This document shows positions 17,892 through 25,516 of a stretch of DNA of 64,000 bases, one piece after another. Position 1 is the stretch's first letter. The number at the start of each line of letters is the position of its first letter. Made by a program: the position numbers and the translations under genes. The DNA comes from Gemmatimonadota bacterium (GTDB lineage: Bacteria; Gemmatimonadota; Gemmatimonadetes; Longimicrobiales; Gaopeijiaceae): NCBI GenBank assembly GCA_007121455.1, contig SKKN01000022.1:19678-83677 (forward strand). Direction: 5' to 3'. The notes beneath the pieces are model-generated. The model did not search any database. It was given only the letters and a program-made list of their open reading frames with translations, and was not told the origin of the DNA.

Positions 17892-18100
17892 GCCTCGGCT
17901 TTAAGGGGCGGTGGAGACGTTCGACGCAAGAACGAAACGTGGAAGAATTACAGACTCGGAAGGCTCAGGCAACCCTGACCCCTCCGATCGGAATGAAACC
18001 CGGCCCCTCCCGCCACCGTACAAGACGGAATCCAGGAGCGGGGTACTGGCGGTACAGCGCTTCCCGCAACCTGCTCCACCCACGCCGGACCGAGGCGAGA

Positions 18101-19351
18101 ATGCTCCGACCATTTCCCATCAGCCACCTTCTCGGGGGTCCGTTCGTCGCGATCCTCCTCTCCCTCATTCCACTTTCCGGGGAAGCACAGGAGCCCGAAG
18201 CCGCAGAGCGCCCCGGCCTCGACCTGACCGTAGGAGGTGTTGGAATCGCCGTCGGTCACGTCCCACGGGTGACGGGGATCCGCCTGAATTTCAGCGACGA
18301 GACGCTGGATCGAGTCAACGGCGCGAACCTCACCCTCTGGAAACCTTCACCACCCGTAGGCGGAGTGGTGAACGGCTTCGCACTCGGAGTCGTCGGGCCG
18401 AACGCGAGCCAGATCCGGGGGGTCGGCCTGGGATTGGCCGGGGTCCTCGCGGAGGAATCACTGTTCGGGCTTCACGTGGGGGGTCTCGGCGTTGTCTCGG
18501 GGGGTTCGGTTCGAGGAGCGGCGGTCGGAGGACTCGGGGTCGTGGCCCAGAGTGACCTCGACGGAGTCGCAGTCGGAGGGCTGGGCGCCGTTTCGCAGGG
18601 CAATGTTCGGGGAGCGCTCCTCGGTGGGCTCGGAGGTGTCGCCGAAGGCTCGATCGAAGGACTCGCGGCCGGCTTGCTCGGCGTCGTCGCGGAAGGAGGG
18701 ATTCGCGGAGCGTCCCTCGGCGGTCTGGCCGTCGTGAGCGAGGGAGACATCGTCGGCTTCTCCGCCGCGGGACTCGGTATCGTCACTGAGGGAGTGATGG
18801 AGGGGGCGGCGCTCGCCGGGCTCGGCGTGGTCTCTTCGGGCCCGACCCGAGGGTTTTCCGGGGCAGGACTCGCGGTAGTCGCCGGCGGGGACATGGAGGG
18901 GGTTCACCTGGGAGGCCTCGCAGTCTCATCACGAGGTGCGATGAAGGGGGTGCAAGCGGGAGGCCTCGCCGTCCTGGCAGAAAGAGGAGTGAGGGGCGCG
19001 ACCGTGGGGGGCCTCGCCGTCGTGTCGGGAAGCCATCTGGTCGGGTTCACGGCAGCCCTCGGCACGGTCGAGGCCGCTTCGTCCGTCGCGGGACTTTCCC
19101 TCGTCGGGTACAAAACCGCTGCCTCACGCATGACCGGGATCCACGGGACGGCAGGCTGGGTCGATACTCAGGAACTCAACGGGTTCTCCGCCGCCGCCTA
19201 CCACAGGATCGAGGGGCGGCAGCGGGGCCTCACAGTGGGAATCTACAACTCGACCTCGCACCTCCGGGGAATCCAGATCGGTCTGCTGAATCGGGCCGAA
19301 AACAACCGCGCCCCGTTTCGGGTCCTTCCGCTCCTGAACATCAGCCTCTGA
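18101..19351 (+). CDS. Exported protein built of about fourteen 16-residue GGLGVV repeats
   Basis: I use the ATG at 18101 (416 residues), which gives a signal peptide MLRPFPISHLLGGPFVAILL and cleavage near GEAQE. Residues about 107-330 are consecutive 16-residue units of the form G-x-x-x-G-G-L-G-V-V-x-x-G-x-x-x without gaps. The final part (GLTVGIYNSTSHLRGIQIGLLNRAENN) resembles the GIQIGLLN motif of an LA_2272-type surface repeat family. The regular hydrophobic/glycine pattern predicts a beta-solenoid or outer-membrane-associated structure. The function is unknown. The gene is monocistronic and ends in a terminator. Confidence 0.75.
   Translation: MLRPFPISHLLGGPFVAILLSLIPLSGEAQEPEAAERPGLDLTVGGVGIAVGHVPRVTGIRLNFSDETLDRVNGANLTLWKPSPPVGGVVNGFALGVVGPNASQIRGVGLGLAGVLAEESLFGLHVGGLGVVSGGSVRGAAVGGLGVVAQSDLDGVAVGGLGAVSQGNVRGALLGGLGGVAEGSIEGLAAGLLGVVAEGGIRGASLGGLAVVSEGDIVGFSAAGLGIVTEGVMEGAALAGLGVVSSGPTRGFSGAGLAVVAGGDMEGVHLGGLAVSSRGAMKGVQAGGLAVLAERGVRGATVGGLAVVSGSHLVGFTAALGTVEAASSVAGLSLVGYKTAASRMTGIHGTAGWVDTQELNGFSAAAYHRIEGRQRGLTVGIYNSTSHLRGIQIGLLNRAENNRAPFRVLPLLNISL
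18419..19090 (+). repeat. 48-bp in-phase coding repeats (14 units)
   Basis: The coding sequence for residues 107-330 divides exactly into fourteen 48-base units, each encoding a 16-residue G-xxx-GGLGVV type repeat. The units are conserved in protein rather than identical in DNA, so the expansion is old and kept in phase. The outermost units are more degenerate. Confidence 0.8.
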
Positions 19352-19367
19352 TCCGTGGGCGGGTCGG

Positions 19368-19392
19368 AACCCTCCCCGGCTCGGAGGGTTTT
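19368..19392 (+). terminator. Rho-independent terminator of the repeat-protein gene
   Basis: AACCCTCC and GGAGGGTT (8 bases) enclose a 7-base loop and run into TTTT. It lies 17 bases past the stop codon. Confidence 0.7.
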
Positions 19393-19445
19393 GGCCGCAG
19401 GTCTCGGCCTATCCAAATGGAACCCGCACGGAAGGGGAGCTACGA

Positions 19446-19889
19446 ATGGAAGAGATCACGATCTATCTTGCGGGAGAGATCCACAGCGACTGGAGGGATC
19501 AATTCCGTGACGAGCTGGAGCGGAGGGACGTGCCTGCTGAGCTCGTCGGTCCGCAGGAAGGCCACGCACGGTCGGACGATGTGGGAGAGAACATCCTCGG
19601 GCCACAGCCGAATGCACGTTACCGGGACCTCATGGGAGCTCGGGCCAACACCTTGCGGACCCGGGTCCTGATGTCACGCGCCGACCTGGTCGTCGCCAAG
19701 TTCGGAAACGAGTATCGGCAGTGGAACACGGCGGCTGACGCGGGAGCCGCGGTCGCGTCGGGAATTCCGCTCCTGCTCGTTCGGTCGGAGGACCTGGTCC
19801 ACGCCCTGAAGGAGTTGGACGCCCTCGCCACGATGACCGTGGAAACGCTCGAGCAGGCTGCGGAGGCGGTCGCCTACATCTTCGAGTAG
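19446..19889 (+). CDS. YtoQ-family protein
   Basis: The 147-residue protein starts MEEITIYLAGEIHSDW with a ribosome binding site AGGGGAG 7 bases upstream. VGPQEGHARSDDVGENILG, QPNARYRDLMGARANTLRT and KFGNEYRQWNTAADAG are the hallmark segments of the YtoQ family. The fold resembles nucleoside 2-deoxyribosyltransferases, but no activity is established. It is soluble and stands alone between two terminator-bounded units. Confidence 0.85.
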   Translation: MEEITIYLAGEIHSDWRDQFRDELERRDVPAELVGPQEGHARSDDVGENILGPQPNARYRDLMGARANTLRTRVLMSRADLVVAKFGNEYRQWNTAADAGAAVASGIPLLLVRSEDLVHALKELDALATMTVETLEQAAEAVAYIFE

Positions 19890-19923
19890 CGTCCAGCTCT
19901 CGTCCCGACGTCCACAGCCGCGC

Positions 19924-21174
19924 TCACGCCGGGCCCCCGAGCGGATCCGGCTCCTCGAGGAGCCGATGCGCCACCGCTTCGAGCAGGATCTCCCGCGCGC
20001 GCTCCGCGATCTCGTCTATGGAAGGCGTCTCCTGGTACTTGCTCTCCGCCTTCGCCTTCAACTCTTCGAGGGACGGCAACGAAGGCAGATGGATCTCGTG
20101 GAGCTGCTGGGCGAGCTGCTCCCGCGCCTCCCCGATCCGAACACGAGCGCGGCTTGCTCCCTCCTGTATGTCCTGGCCGGGCGACCAGTTGGACCACGCC
20201 TCTCTCGCCTCGTGCGTGATCCGGTCCAGGGGGAAGCTGTGGGCGAGCTCCTCCGCCACTTTTTCCACCACCTTCCGACCGAGCCGCTGCTCGCCGGAGA
20301 GAAGCGCCGCGGGCGGCGCCCTGAGGTCCCATACGATCCCGACCCACGAGAGGCACCGGAGCACGTAGTAGCTGATGTCGACCTCCCACCAGAAGAAGCC
20401 CTGTCTCGTGGAGCTCTGGTAGTGGTGATGGTTGTTGTGCCAGCCCTCGCCCAACGTGACGAGCGCGAGCCACCAATTGTTCCGCGAGTCGTCACCCGTG
20501 ACATACCGCCGCTTGCCGACCACGTGAGCCACGGAATTGATCGCGAAAACGGCGTGATAGAGGATCACCGTGCTCAGGAAGAACCCCACGAACAGACCGG
20601 GGAGACCTGCGACCAGATAGGTGAAGACGGCCAGCGCGGCTGCCGGAACGTGCGGGAACCGATCGAGCAACCTCAGCTCCGGATACTTCGCGAAATCCTG
20701 GATCGTGTCGTAGTCCGCACGATTGCTCGACGGACGGAAGATCCATCCGACGTGGGACATCAGGAAGCCATGATGCGCCGGGGAATGGGGATCCTCCGGC
20801 GTATCCGAATGCCTGTGGTGAGCCCGGTGGATCGCCGACCACCAGAGCACGCCTCGCTGGGCGGAGGACTGGCCCAGGAAGGCGAGCACGAACTGAAACA
20901 CGCGGCTCGTCTTGTACGAGCGATGCGAGAAGTACCGGTGGAATCCGGCGGTCAGCGCCCACATTCGGAGCAGATAGAGTCCGATGCACAGGAGCACCGC
21001 GGTCGTCGTGAAGCCGGTCCAGAAGACCCCGAGTGCGGCGACGTGCACGAGGATGAACGGAATTGCGGCGGGATACACGATGTCGTCGTGCGGCTCTTCC
21101 TGACCCCGAGGGTCAGAAGCGTCGGGCCCGGTGGCCCCTTTTCCCGCACGGGCGATGGCTTGCTGACTCAACAT
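19924..21174 (-). CDS. Acyl-CoA/acyl-lipid delta-9-type fatty acid desaturase with C-terminal extension
   Basis: A 416-residue membrane protein with the three His boxes of the desaturase family: HRYFSH, HRAHHRHSD and, near GEGWHNNHHHYQSS, HNNHH. Four membrane helices group as expected around the di-iron site. Residues after about 302 form an extra 110-residue hydrophilic, helix-forming tail rich in Ala, Glu and Arg (EEVAEELAHSF-type), absent from the usual 280-320-residue bacterial enzymes. The enzyme inserts a double bond into acyl chains with oxygen. Initiation at the ATG is only 2 bases from AGGAGG; the adjacent TTG is an alternative. Confidence 0.88.
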   Translation of the reverse strand: MLSQQAIARAGKGATGPDASDPRGQEEPHDDIVYPAAIPFILVHVAALGVFWTGFTTTAVLLCIGLYLLRMWALTAGFHRYFSHRSYKTSRVFQFVLAFLGQSSAQRGVLWWSAIHRAHHRHSDTPEDPHSPAHHGFLMSHVGWIFRPSSNRADYDTIQDFAKYPELRLLDRFPHVPAAALAVFTYLVAGLPGLFVGFFLSTVILYHAVFAINSVAHVVGKRRYVTGDDSRNNWWLALVTLGEGWHNNHHHYQSSTRQGFFWWEVDISYYVLRCLSWVGIVWDLRAPPAALLSGEQRLGRKVVEKVAEELAHSFPLDRITHEAREAWSNWSPGQDIQEGASRARVRIGEAREQLAQQLHEIHLPSLPSLEELKAKAESKYQETPSIDEIAERAREILLEAVAHRLLEEPDPLGGPA

Positions 21175-21233
21175 GTCCTCCTGAAGGAATCCATCACTGT
21201 TCGATGAAAGACGGCTGTGCTCGAACGGCGAGG

Positions 21234-21449
21234 TTACTTGTACCGATACGTGATCCGCCCTCGCGTCAGATCGTACGGCGACATCTCACACTTCACCCGG
21301 TCGCCTTCCAGCACCCGGATGTAAAACTTCCGCATCTTACCGGACAAGTACGCGAGAATCTTGTGCCCGTTCTCGAGCTCGACCCGGAAATTCGCGTTGG
21401 GCAGGACCTCGATGACGGTCCCTTCCACTTCGATTGCATCATTCGCCAT
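21234..21449 (-). CDS. infA: Translation initiation factor IF-1
   Basis: The 71-residue protein is a single S1/OB fold with the family sequence [34 protein letters not shown] and [17 protein letters not shown]. It binds the 30S A site during initiation. It is monocistronic here, separated from ribosomal protein genes, and has a candidate promoter at 21494-21522. Confidence 0.98.
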   Translation of the reverse strand: MANDAIEVEGTVIEVLPNANFRVELENGHKILAYLSGKMRKFYIRVLEGDRVKCEMSPYDLTRGRITYRYK

Positions 21450-21493
21450 GTTCGCTCAATTCTCCAGCGGTTCCTTTTGTGACTAAGTCCCGT

Positions 21494-21522
21494 AAGTTAT
21501 CAGTCGCGGAACGCGACGCCAA
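21494..21522 (-). promoter_or_regulatory. Candidate sigma-70-type promoter of infA with an internal inverted repeat
   Basis: On the minus strand TTGGCG and TAACTT (4 of 6 matches each) are 17 bases apart, about 45 bases before the infA ATG. The spacer contains GTCGCG-n3-CGCGAC, a 6-base inverted repeat that could bind a regulator, although such a repeat may occur by chance in GC-rich DNA. Confidence 0.4.
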
Positions 21523-21606
21523 ACCCAACGTACAACGTACACGGAAGATGTCCGAGAGAGTCCCGTGCTTCCACTGTATCCTCGCCCCTCACGACAGGGA
21601 ATCTAG

Positions 21607-21879
21607 ATGAAGGCCAACGCCGTCGCGATCATCCTTGCCGCGAGCCTGGTGTTCATGGGCTTCGTGATCTACCTGACGATTCAACCGGTCCAGGTCGAAT
21701 GCGAGGTGTGCATGGACTTCGCCGAAGGCACGGTATGCCGGAGCGGCCGGGGAGCGACCGAGGAGGAAGCGATCAACGCGGGGAGGGAGAGTGCCTGCGG
21801 GGGCAACGTGACCGGTATGGCCGAGTTGATCGCGTGTCGGGGCGCCACTCCGTCCCACGTACAGTGCGTCGGTCCCTGA
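21607..21879 (+). CDS. Small exported or membrane-anchored cysteine-rich protein
   Basis: A 90-residue protein, divergent from infA, with AGGGA 7 bases before the ATG. Residues 4-25 form one membrane helix or uncleaved signal anchor (AVAIILAASLVFMGFVIYL). The remaining 65 residues contain six cysteines (CEVC, TVC, SAC, IAC and HVQC contexts) outside the cytoplasm, which suggests disulfides or metal binding. Codon use matches the neighbours and the reading frame is compact, which supports a real gene. I do not recognise a family. Confidence 0.65.
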   Translation: MKANAVAIILAASLVFMGFVIYLTIQPVQVECEVCMDFAEGTVCRSGRGATEEEAINAGRESACGGNVTGMAELIACRGATPSHVQCVGP

Positions 21880-21919
21880 CTCGATCCGGTCCCGAAGCGG
21901 TACCGTCACCCTTCGTCCC

Positions 21920-22927
21920 CTAATCCCTCCCGCACGGGCTCTCTACCTCCTCCACCGGGGTGCCGAGCGCGTCACCGAGTCGAATCTCTCTCCCTGGACG
22001 GAGGTCGAGCGCAGGCGCAAAGGGTCCCTTCTCGAAGAGAAGGACGACGGTGGACCCGAGATGGAACGCCATCAGCTCCGCCCCACGCCCTACAGGGTGC
22101 CAGGGCTCGTACGTGCGCGTCTCGGGCTTGCCGGCTCCCCCTCGCTTGCCGGCTCCCCCTCGGTTCGTGACGGACGGCACAGGCCCCCTTCCACGGTTCC
22201 ATTCCGGGTCGAAGGGGGCCGAGATCCGTCCGACGTTGAACGCTCCCACCGCGACGACGGCTACCCGCCCGAGGGCGCTTTCGAGGTAGCACACGATCCG
22301 CTCGTTCCGGGGGAAGAGGTCCTCGACGAGCTGGACGGCCGCCTGATTGACGGGAAACAGCCTTCCCGGCACGTGACGGGCTTTCGCGACGCCTCCGGCG
22401 AGGGGAGCGTGAACGCGGTGGTAGTGGCGAGGGCTCAGGTACAAGGTGATGAAGGTGCCATCGGTGAATCGCCGTCCTTCCTCCGGATCGTCGAGGAGCT
22501 CGGAGATCGAGTACCCGCGCCCCTTTGCCTGCAGGGCAGTTCCTCCCTCCACCACTCCCACCTCACCGACGATCCCGTCCACGGGGCTCCCGGGGACGGA
22601 GGGATCCGACGGCCATTTACGGAGCCCCGGTCGCAGCCGGCGCACGAAAAACTCGCTCAGGGATCCGTACTGGTCCGGCGGCAGCTCCGCCTCCCGGAGA
22701 TCTGCGCGCGTGAGGCGGGCGAAGGAGCGGAAGAGAGGCGTCCTCATCCATCGAGGGACGGGGAGATCCGCCGCACGGCCCAACGCCCGACTCAGGAGGC
22801 CCTGCGGGAGAGCGCTCAGAACGGCGAGGGTCAGCCGCCACCCGGCGGACGGCGGCCTGGAGGCGGGATCAGGCGGAGTGCGATCGAGCGGCGGCGCGGC
22901 GGGCTCAGGACCCGGCTCGGAGGTCAC
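21920..22927 (-). CDS. psd: Phosphatidylserine decarboxylase proenzyme
   Basis: A 335-residue protein starting at GTG with GAGGAG 5 bases upstream. The self-processing LGST motif lies in FHLGSTVVLLFEKG near residue 287; cleavage between Gly and Ser would create the pyruvoyl alpha subunit. SPVDGIVGEVG, YLSPRHYHRVHAP (catalytic His region) and YLESALGRVAVVAVGA also match. It makes phosphatidylethanolamine at the membrane. A Pro-rich N-terminal stretch and an internal Gly-Lys-Arg repeat (about residues 256-267, duplicated at DNA level) are unusual. Confidence 0.93.
   Translation of the reverse strand: MTSEPGPEPAAPPLDRTPPDPASRPPSAGWRLTLAVLSALPQGLLSRALGRAADLPVPRWMRTPLFRSFARLTRADLREAELPPDQYGSLSEFFVRRLRPGLRKWPSDPSVPGSPVDGIVGEVGVVEGGTALQAKGRGYSISELLDDPEEGRRFTDGTFITLYLSPRHYHRVHAPLAGGVAKARHVPGRLFPVNQAAVQLVEDLFPRNERIVCYLESALGRVAVVAVGAFNVGRISAPFDPEWNRGRGPVPSVTNRGGAGKRGGAGKPETRTYEPWHPVGRGAELMAFHLGSTVVLLFEKGPFAPALDLRPGREIRLGDALGTPVEEVESPCGRD
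22127..22162 (-). repeat. Perfect 18-bp tandem duplication inside psd
   Basis: Two identical 18-base units (22127-22144 and 22145-22162) encode the twice-repeated GAGKRG/GAGKPE-like segment in an exposed insertion of the decarboxylase. The length is a multiple of three, so the frame is kept; it looks like recent replication slippage. Confidence 0.85.
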
Positions 22928-23013
22928 CTCATCTCCTCGCCGCCTCTGACCGTACCGCCCCTCCGAGGAAGGTGACGTTCACGGAAGGAGCGCCATCGCG
23001 AGCCCCGAGACCG

Positions 23014-24669
23014 TCATGGGTTTCGACCGTCCGCGTCTGGGACCCTCTTCAGAGTTCCTTCCCTGGTGTAGTTCGAGGGATATGCGCCCACCTGCAGGAG
23101 GCGTGGCCGGAGCACCCATTCGATATGAAGCGCGTCCACCCCTCCATCCCACCCCCGGGTGAAGCGCACGAACTCCTCCCGCATCTCAGGCCTCCGCCAG
23201 ACGGCCCGAAAGGTATCGTGGTGCCAATGTTCGAGGTCGGCCACCATCTCGGGGTCGTCCCAGAAGGTCAGGACCAGGCCCCCATCCTCATTCCTCGACA
23301 CCCGCGCGTCCGCGTAGAGGGAGTCGTAGTACACGCCCGTGTACGCGTCGAGCGGAAGGGAAGGCTCAGCTCCTTCCTCCCTCACCGCATGAACCGAATC
23401 GCGAGACGACCGCACCGCTTCGTATTGCTCCAGATACGCATTCCGGTAGGCGTCGTCCCACGGCCGATCCGGTTGACCCAGGAACCGGTCGATCACTCGA
23501 TTGGCGACCGCGTTCATGAACCCGTTGAAGGTGTTGGTGACGACGACCACCCCCAGGTTCTCCTCCGGGACGAGGACGAGCGTGGTGTTCATGCCATCCG
23601 TCGCACCTCCATGGCTGGATGTCCGGACACCGTTGTGTGTCGAAAGCCTCCATCCGAGGCCGTACGAAGAAACGGGTCCGGCGAGGCCCCCGTCCGCGAG
23701 CGCGTTCTGCGGCCGGTGCATTTCGCGGAGCGTCTCGGGCTCGAGGAGACGGATGCCATCCACTTCACCCGGGCTTCCGAGGTGGAGTCGCATCCATGCC
23801 GTGATCTCCTGGACGCTCGTGTTGATCGACGCAGCGGGTCCTACGGCGTCGAAGTTCCGCCTCTCGATCGGGACGACTTCGCCGTCGATCTCCTGATGCG
23901 GCCAGGCCGCATTCTCCCCTTCGTCGAACGCGGTGATGCTCGTGTTGCTCCGCTCCATCCCGAGGGGCTCGAAGATGCGCGTGCGGACGAAGTCGTCCCA
24001 ACTCATCCCGGCGACCGCCGGGACGAGCTCCCCTGCGACCATGAACATCACGTTCGAATAGACGTAGCTGTCCCGAAACGCCTGTTCCGGCTCCAGGTGC
24101 CGCATCCTCCGGATAAGCTCGGACCGGTCGCGATTCGGGAGCCACCGGATCCGGTTGCCCGTCATTCGACCGACACCTACCCGGTGCGAGAGGATATCCC
24201 GGACGGTGGTCGCCGAGGTCACGTACGGGTCGTAGAGGCGGAAGTCCGGGAGGTGCTCGATCACTGGGTCATCCCAGTCGAGGAGCCCCTCGTCGACCAG
24301 GATGCCGAGGGCACCCGCGGTGAAGGCCTTGGAGACGGAGGCGACACCGAAGAGCGTATGCTCGTCCACCGCGGCCGGATTCCCCTTTTCGAGGACCCCG
24401 TACCCCCTCGCGTGCACGACCTCATCATCCTTCACCACCGCCACGGCGAGCCCCGGAATGCCCCACTCCGCGATGCCCCGTTCCACGAACTCATCGAAAC
24501 CCTCGAGGGGTGACTGCTGTGCAAGGAGAGGCTGCGATGCCGCCGCGAGGAACAGGAAGGCGCCCACCGCCGCCCGTTGGAGGCGCAGGAGACGGCCGGG
24601 ACAACCTGGCTCTCCCCTTCGTGCCGGCACCTCTCTCCCCCTCATCTGCGAATCTCCCCTCTCCACCAT
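23014..24669 (-). CDS. Exported serine beta-lactamase-like hydrolase (AmpC/class C fold) with DUF3471-like tail
   Basis: Starting at the ATG at 24669 (GGAGGG upstream) gives 551 residues; an ATG at 24645 with AGGGGAG is an equally good start. A signal sequence ends near AAASQPLLAQQ. The active-site motifs are SVSK (Ser111-Lys114), YSN (204-206) and HGG in SSHGGATDG replacing KTG. The last 120 residues (LDAYTGVYYDSLYADARV) resemble the DUF3471 beta domain found after such hydrolases. Family members are esterases, D-aminopeptidases or PBP-like enzymes; true beta-lactamase activity is not implied. Confidence 0.87.
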   Translation of the reverse strand: MVERGDSQMRGREVPARRGEPGCPGRLLRLQRAAVGAFLFLAAASQPLLAQQSPLEGFDEFVERGIAEWGIPGLAVAVVKDDEVVHARGYGVLEKGNPAAVDEHTLFGVASVSKAFTAGALGILVDEGLLDWDDPVIEHLPDFRLYDPYVTSATTVRDILSHRVGVGRMTGNRIRWLPNRDRSELIRRMRHLEPEQAFRDSYVYSNVMFMVAGELVPAVAGMSWDDFVRTRIFEPLGMERSNTSITAFDEGENAAWPHQEIDGEVVPIERRNFDAVGPAASINTSVQEITAWMRLHLGSPGEVDGIRLLEPETLREMHRPQNALADGGLAGPVSSYGLGWRLSTHNGVRTSSHGGATDGMNTTLVLVPEENLGVVVVTNTFNGFMNAVANRVIDRFLGQPDRPWDDAYRNAYLEQYEAVRSSRDSVHAVREEGAEPSLPLDAYTGVYYDSLYADARVSRNEDGGLVLTFWDDPEMVADLEHWHHDTFRAVWRRPEMREEFVRFTRGWDGGVDALHIEWVLRPRLLQVGAYPSNYTREGTLKRVPDADGRNP

Positions 24670-24788
24670 CGCCTCCCTCCCCTTCGGGTCTCGACCGTCG
24701 GAGAGGAACGTACGGAGACGCTCGGGACGACGGCAAGACGGTCCCATGCCCGGAGACGTCGGCAGCGTGTGGCATTCGCCGACGTGCC

Positions 24789-24949
24789 AGTGTAGTGTCG
24801 CAGAAGTCCTGTGAGCACCGAGAGCGTCGAAGCGCCGCTCCAGCTAGGCGCGATGACGAGGCATAGCAGCGCTATTCCGAGGAAGAGCAACGACGCTGGG
24901 GCGGATGCAGCGGCGCTCGAATGCCATAGGACTTCTGCGACACTACACT
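24789..24949. mobile_element. MITE-like element with 22-bp perfect terminal inverted repeats
   Basis: The 22 bases at 24789-24810 (AGTGTAGTGTCGCAGAAGTC plus CT) recur exactly inverted at 24928-24949. Just inside, TCGAAGCGCCGCT and its near-inverse TCGAGCGCCGCT continue the symmetry with gaps. Total length is 161 bases and no transposase fits. Ends of the type TGT...ACA within the repeat resemble those of several insertion sequence families, but I cannot assign one; no clear target duplication is seen. It sits between the hydrolase promoter region and a terminator hairpin. A long structured RNA element is the alternative. Confidence 0.65.
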
Positions 24950-24950
24950 A

Positions 24951-24979
24951 GAGCCGGTGAGGGGCCCCCTCACCGGCTC
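24951..24979 (-). terminator. Perfect 14-bp hairpin next to the MITE-like element
   Basis: Perfect arms GAGCCGGTGAGGGG and CCCCTCACCGGCTC flank one base. It lies 39 bases past the stop of the small gene ending at 25018. There is no T tract, so it may act as a bidirectional barrier or RNA stabiliser rather than a standard terminator. The inverted-repeat element begins one base away. Confidence 0.55.
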
Positions 24980-25017
24980 GTCGTGGCGCCGCCTCCCGAC
25001 CTGTCAGGCGGAACAGG

Positions 25018-25308
25018 TCAGTGCGTGGGCCACTCCAAGCGAACCGTCTTTCCGTTCCACTCGATCGACTCCCAGCGCTTCACCTTCTCGGGATCCCGGT
25101 AGTGAAAGGTCAAGGTCGGCTCGGCGGTCCCATCCTTTTCGAAGTATTCCACGCCATGGACCTTCCCTTCGAACCTTGCCCCTTCATCGTCTTCGAGAGA
25201 GGCATCCATACCGGTGTGCACCATCCCCTCCTCGATCACCCCTACGAGGCCGAAGAGGTAGCGTTCCCTCAGGTTCACGGCCTGGTGTACTTCGAAGCGA
25301 GCAGCCAT
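25018..25308 (-). CDS. Small hypothetical protein with an EF-Tu domain 2-like beta pattern
   Basis: Starting at the ATG at 25308 (AGGAG 7 bases upstream) gives 96 residues, MAARFEVHQAVNLRERY onwards. The pattern F-x-V ... GVIEEGMVHTGM ... FEGKVHGVEYFEKDG looks like the small beta-barrel of EF-Tu domain 2 proteins standing alone. It is acidic and has no signal peptide or membrane segment. I do not recognise a named family and infer no function. Confidence 0.6.
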   Translation of the reverse strand: MAARFEVHQAVNLRERYLFGLVGVIEEGMVHTGMDASLEDDEGARFEGKVHGVEYFEKDGTAEPTLTFHYRDPEKVKRWESIEWNGKTVRLEWPTH

Positions 25309-25516
25309 ACGAGGGCTCCTTTGCTGAGGTGGCCATGGCATCCGAGGGGGCAGGGGGCAAGAGGGGCCTGCTGGGGGTCTGGGTCCCGCTCCTCCTCCCC
25401 GACTCTCCCCTTCGTTAGAGTGTGTCCAAAGCGCACCCGAACGCAAGAAGAACGTTCGGCCCCCCATCGTGAGACCTCTGGCCCTCGGACCGACTCCCGA
25501 GTAGGATTTCTGCATC

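Noticed and set aside
24811..24927. Short open frame inside the MITE-like element
   Set aside because: It arises from the inverted repeat itself, lacks a ribosome binding site and has no protein-like character.
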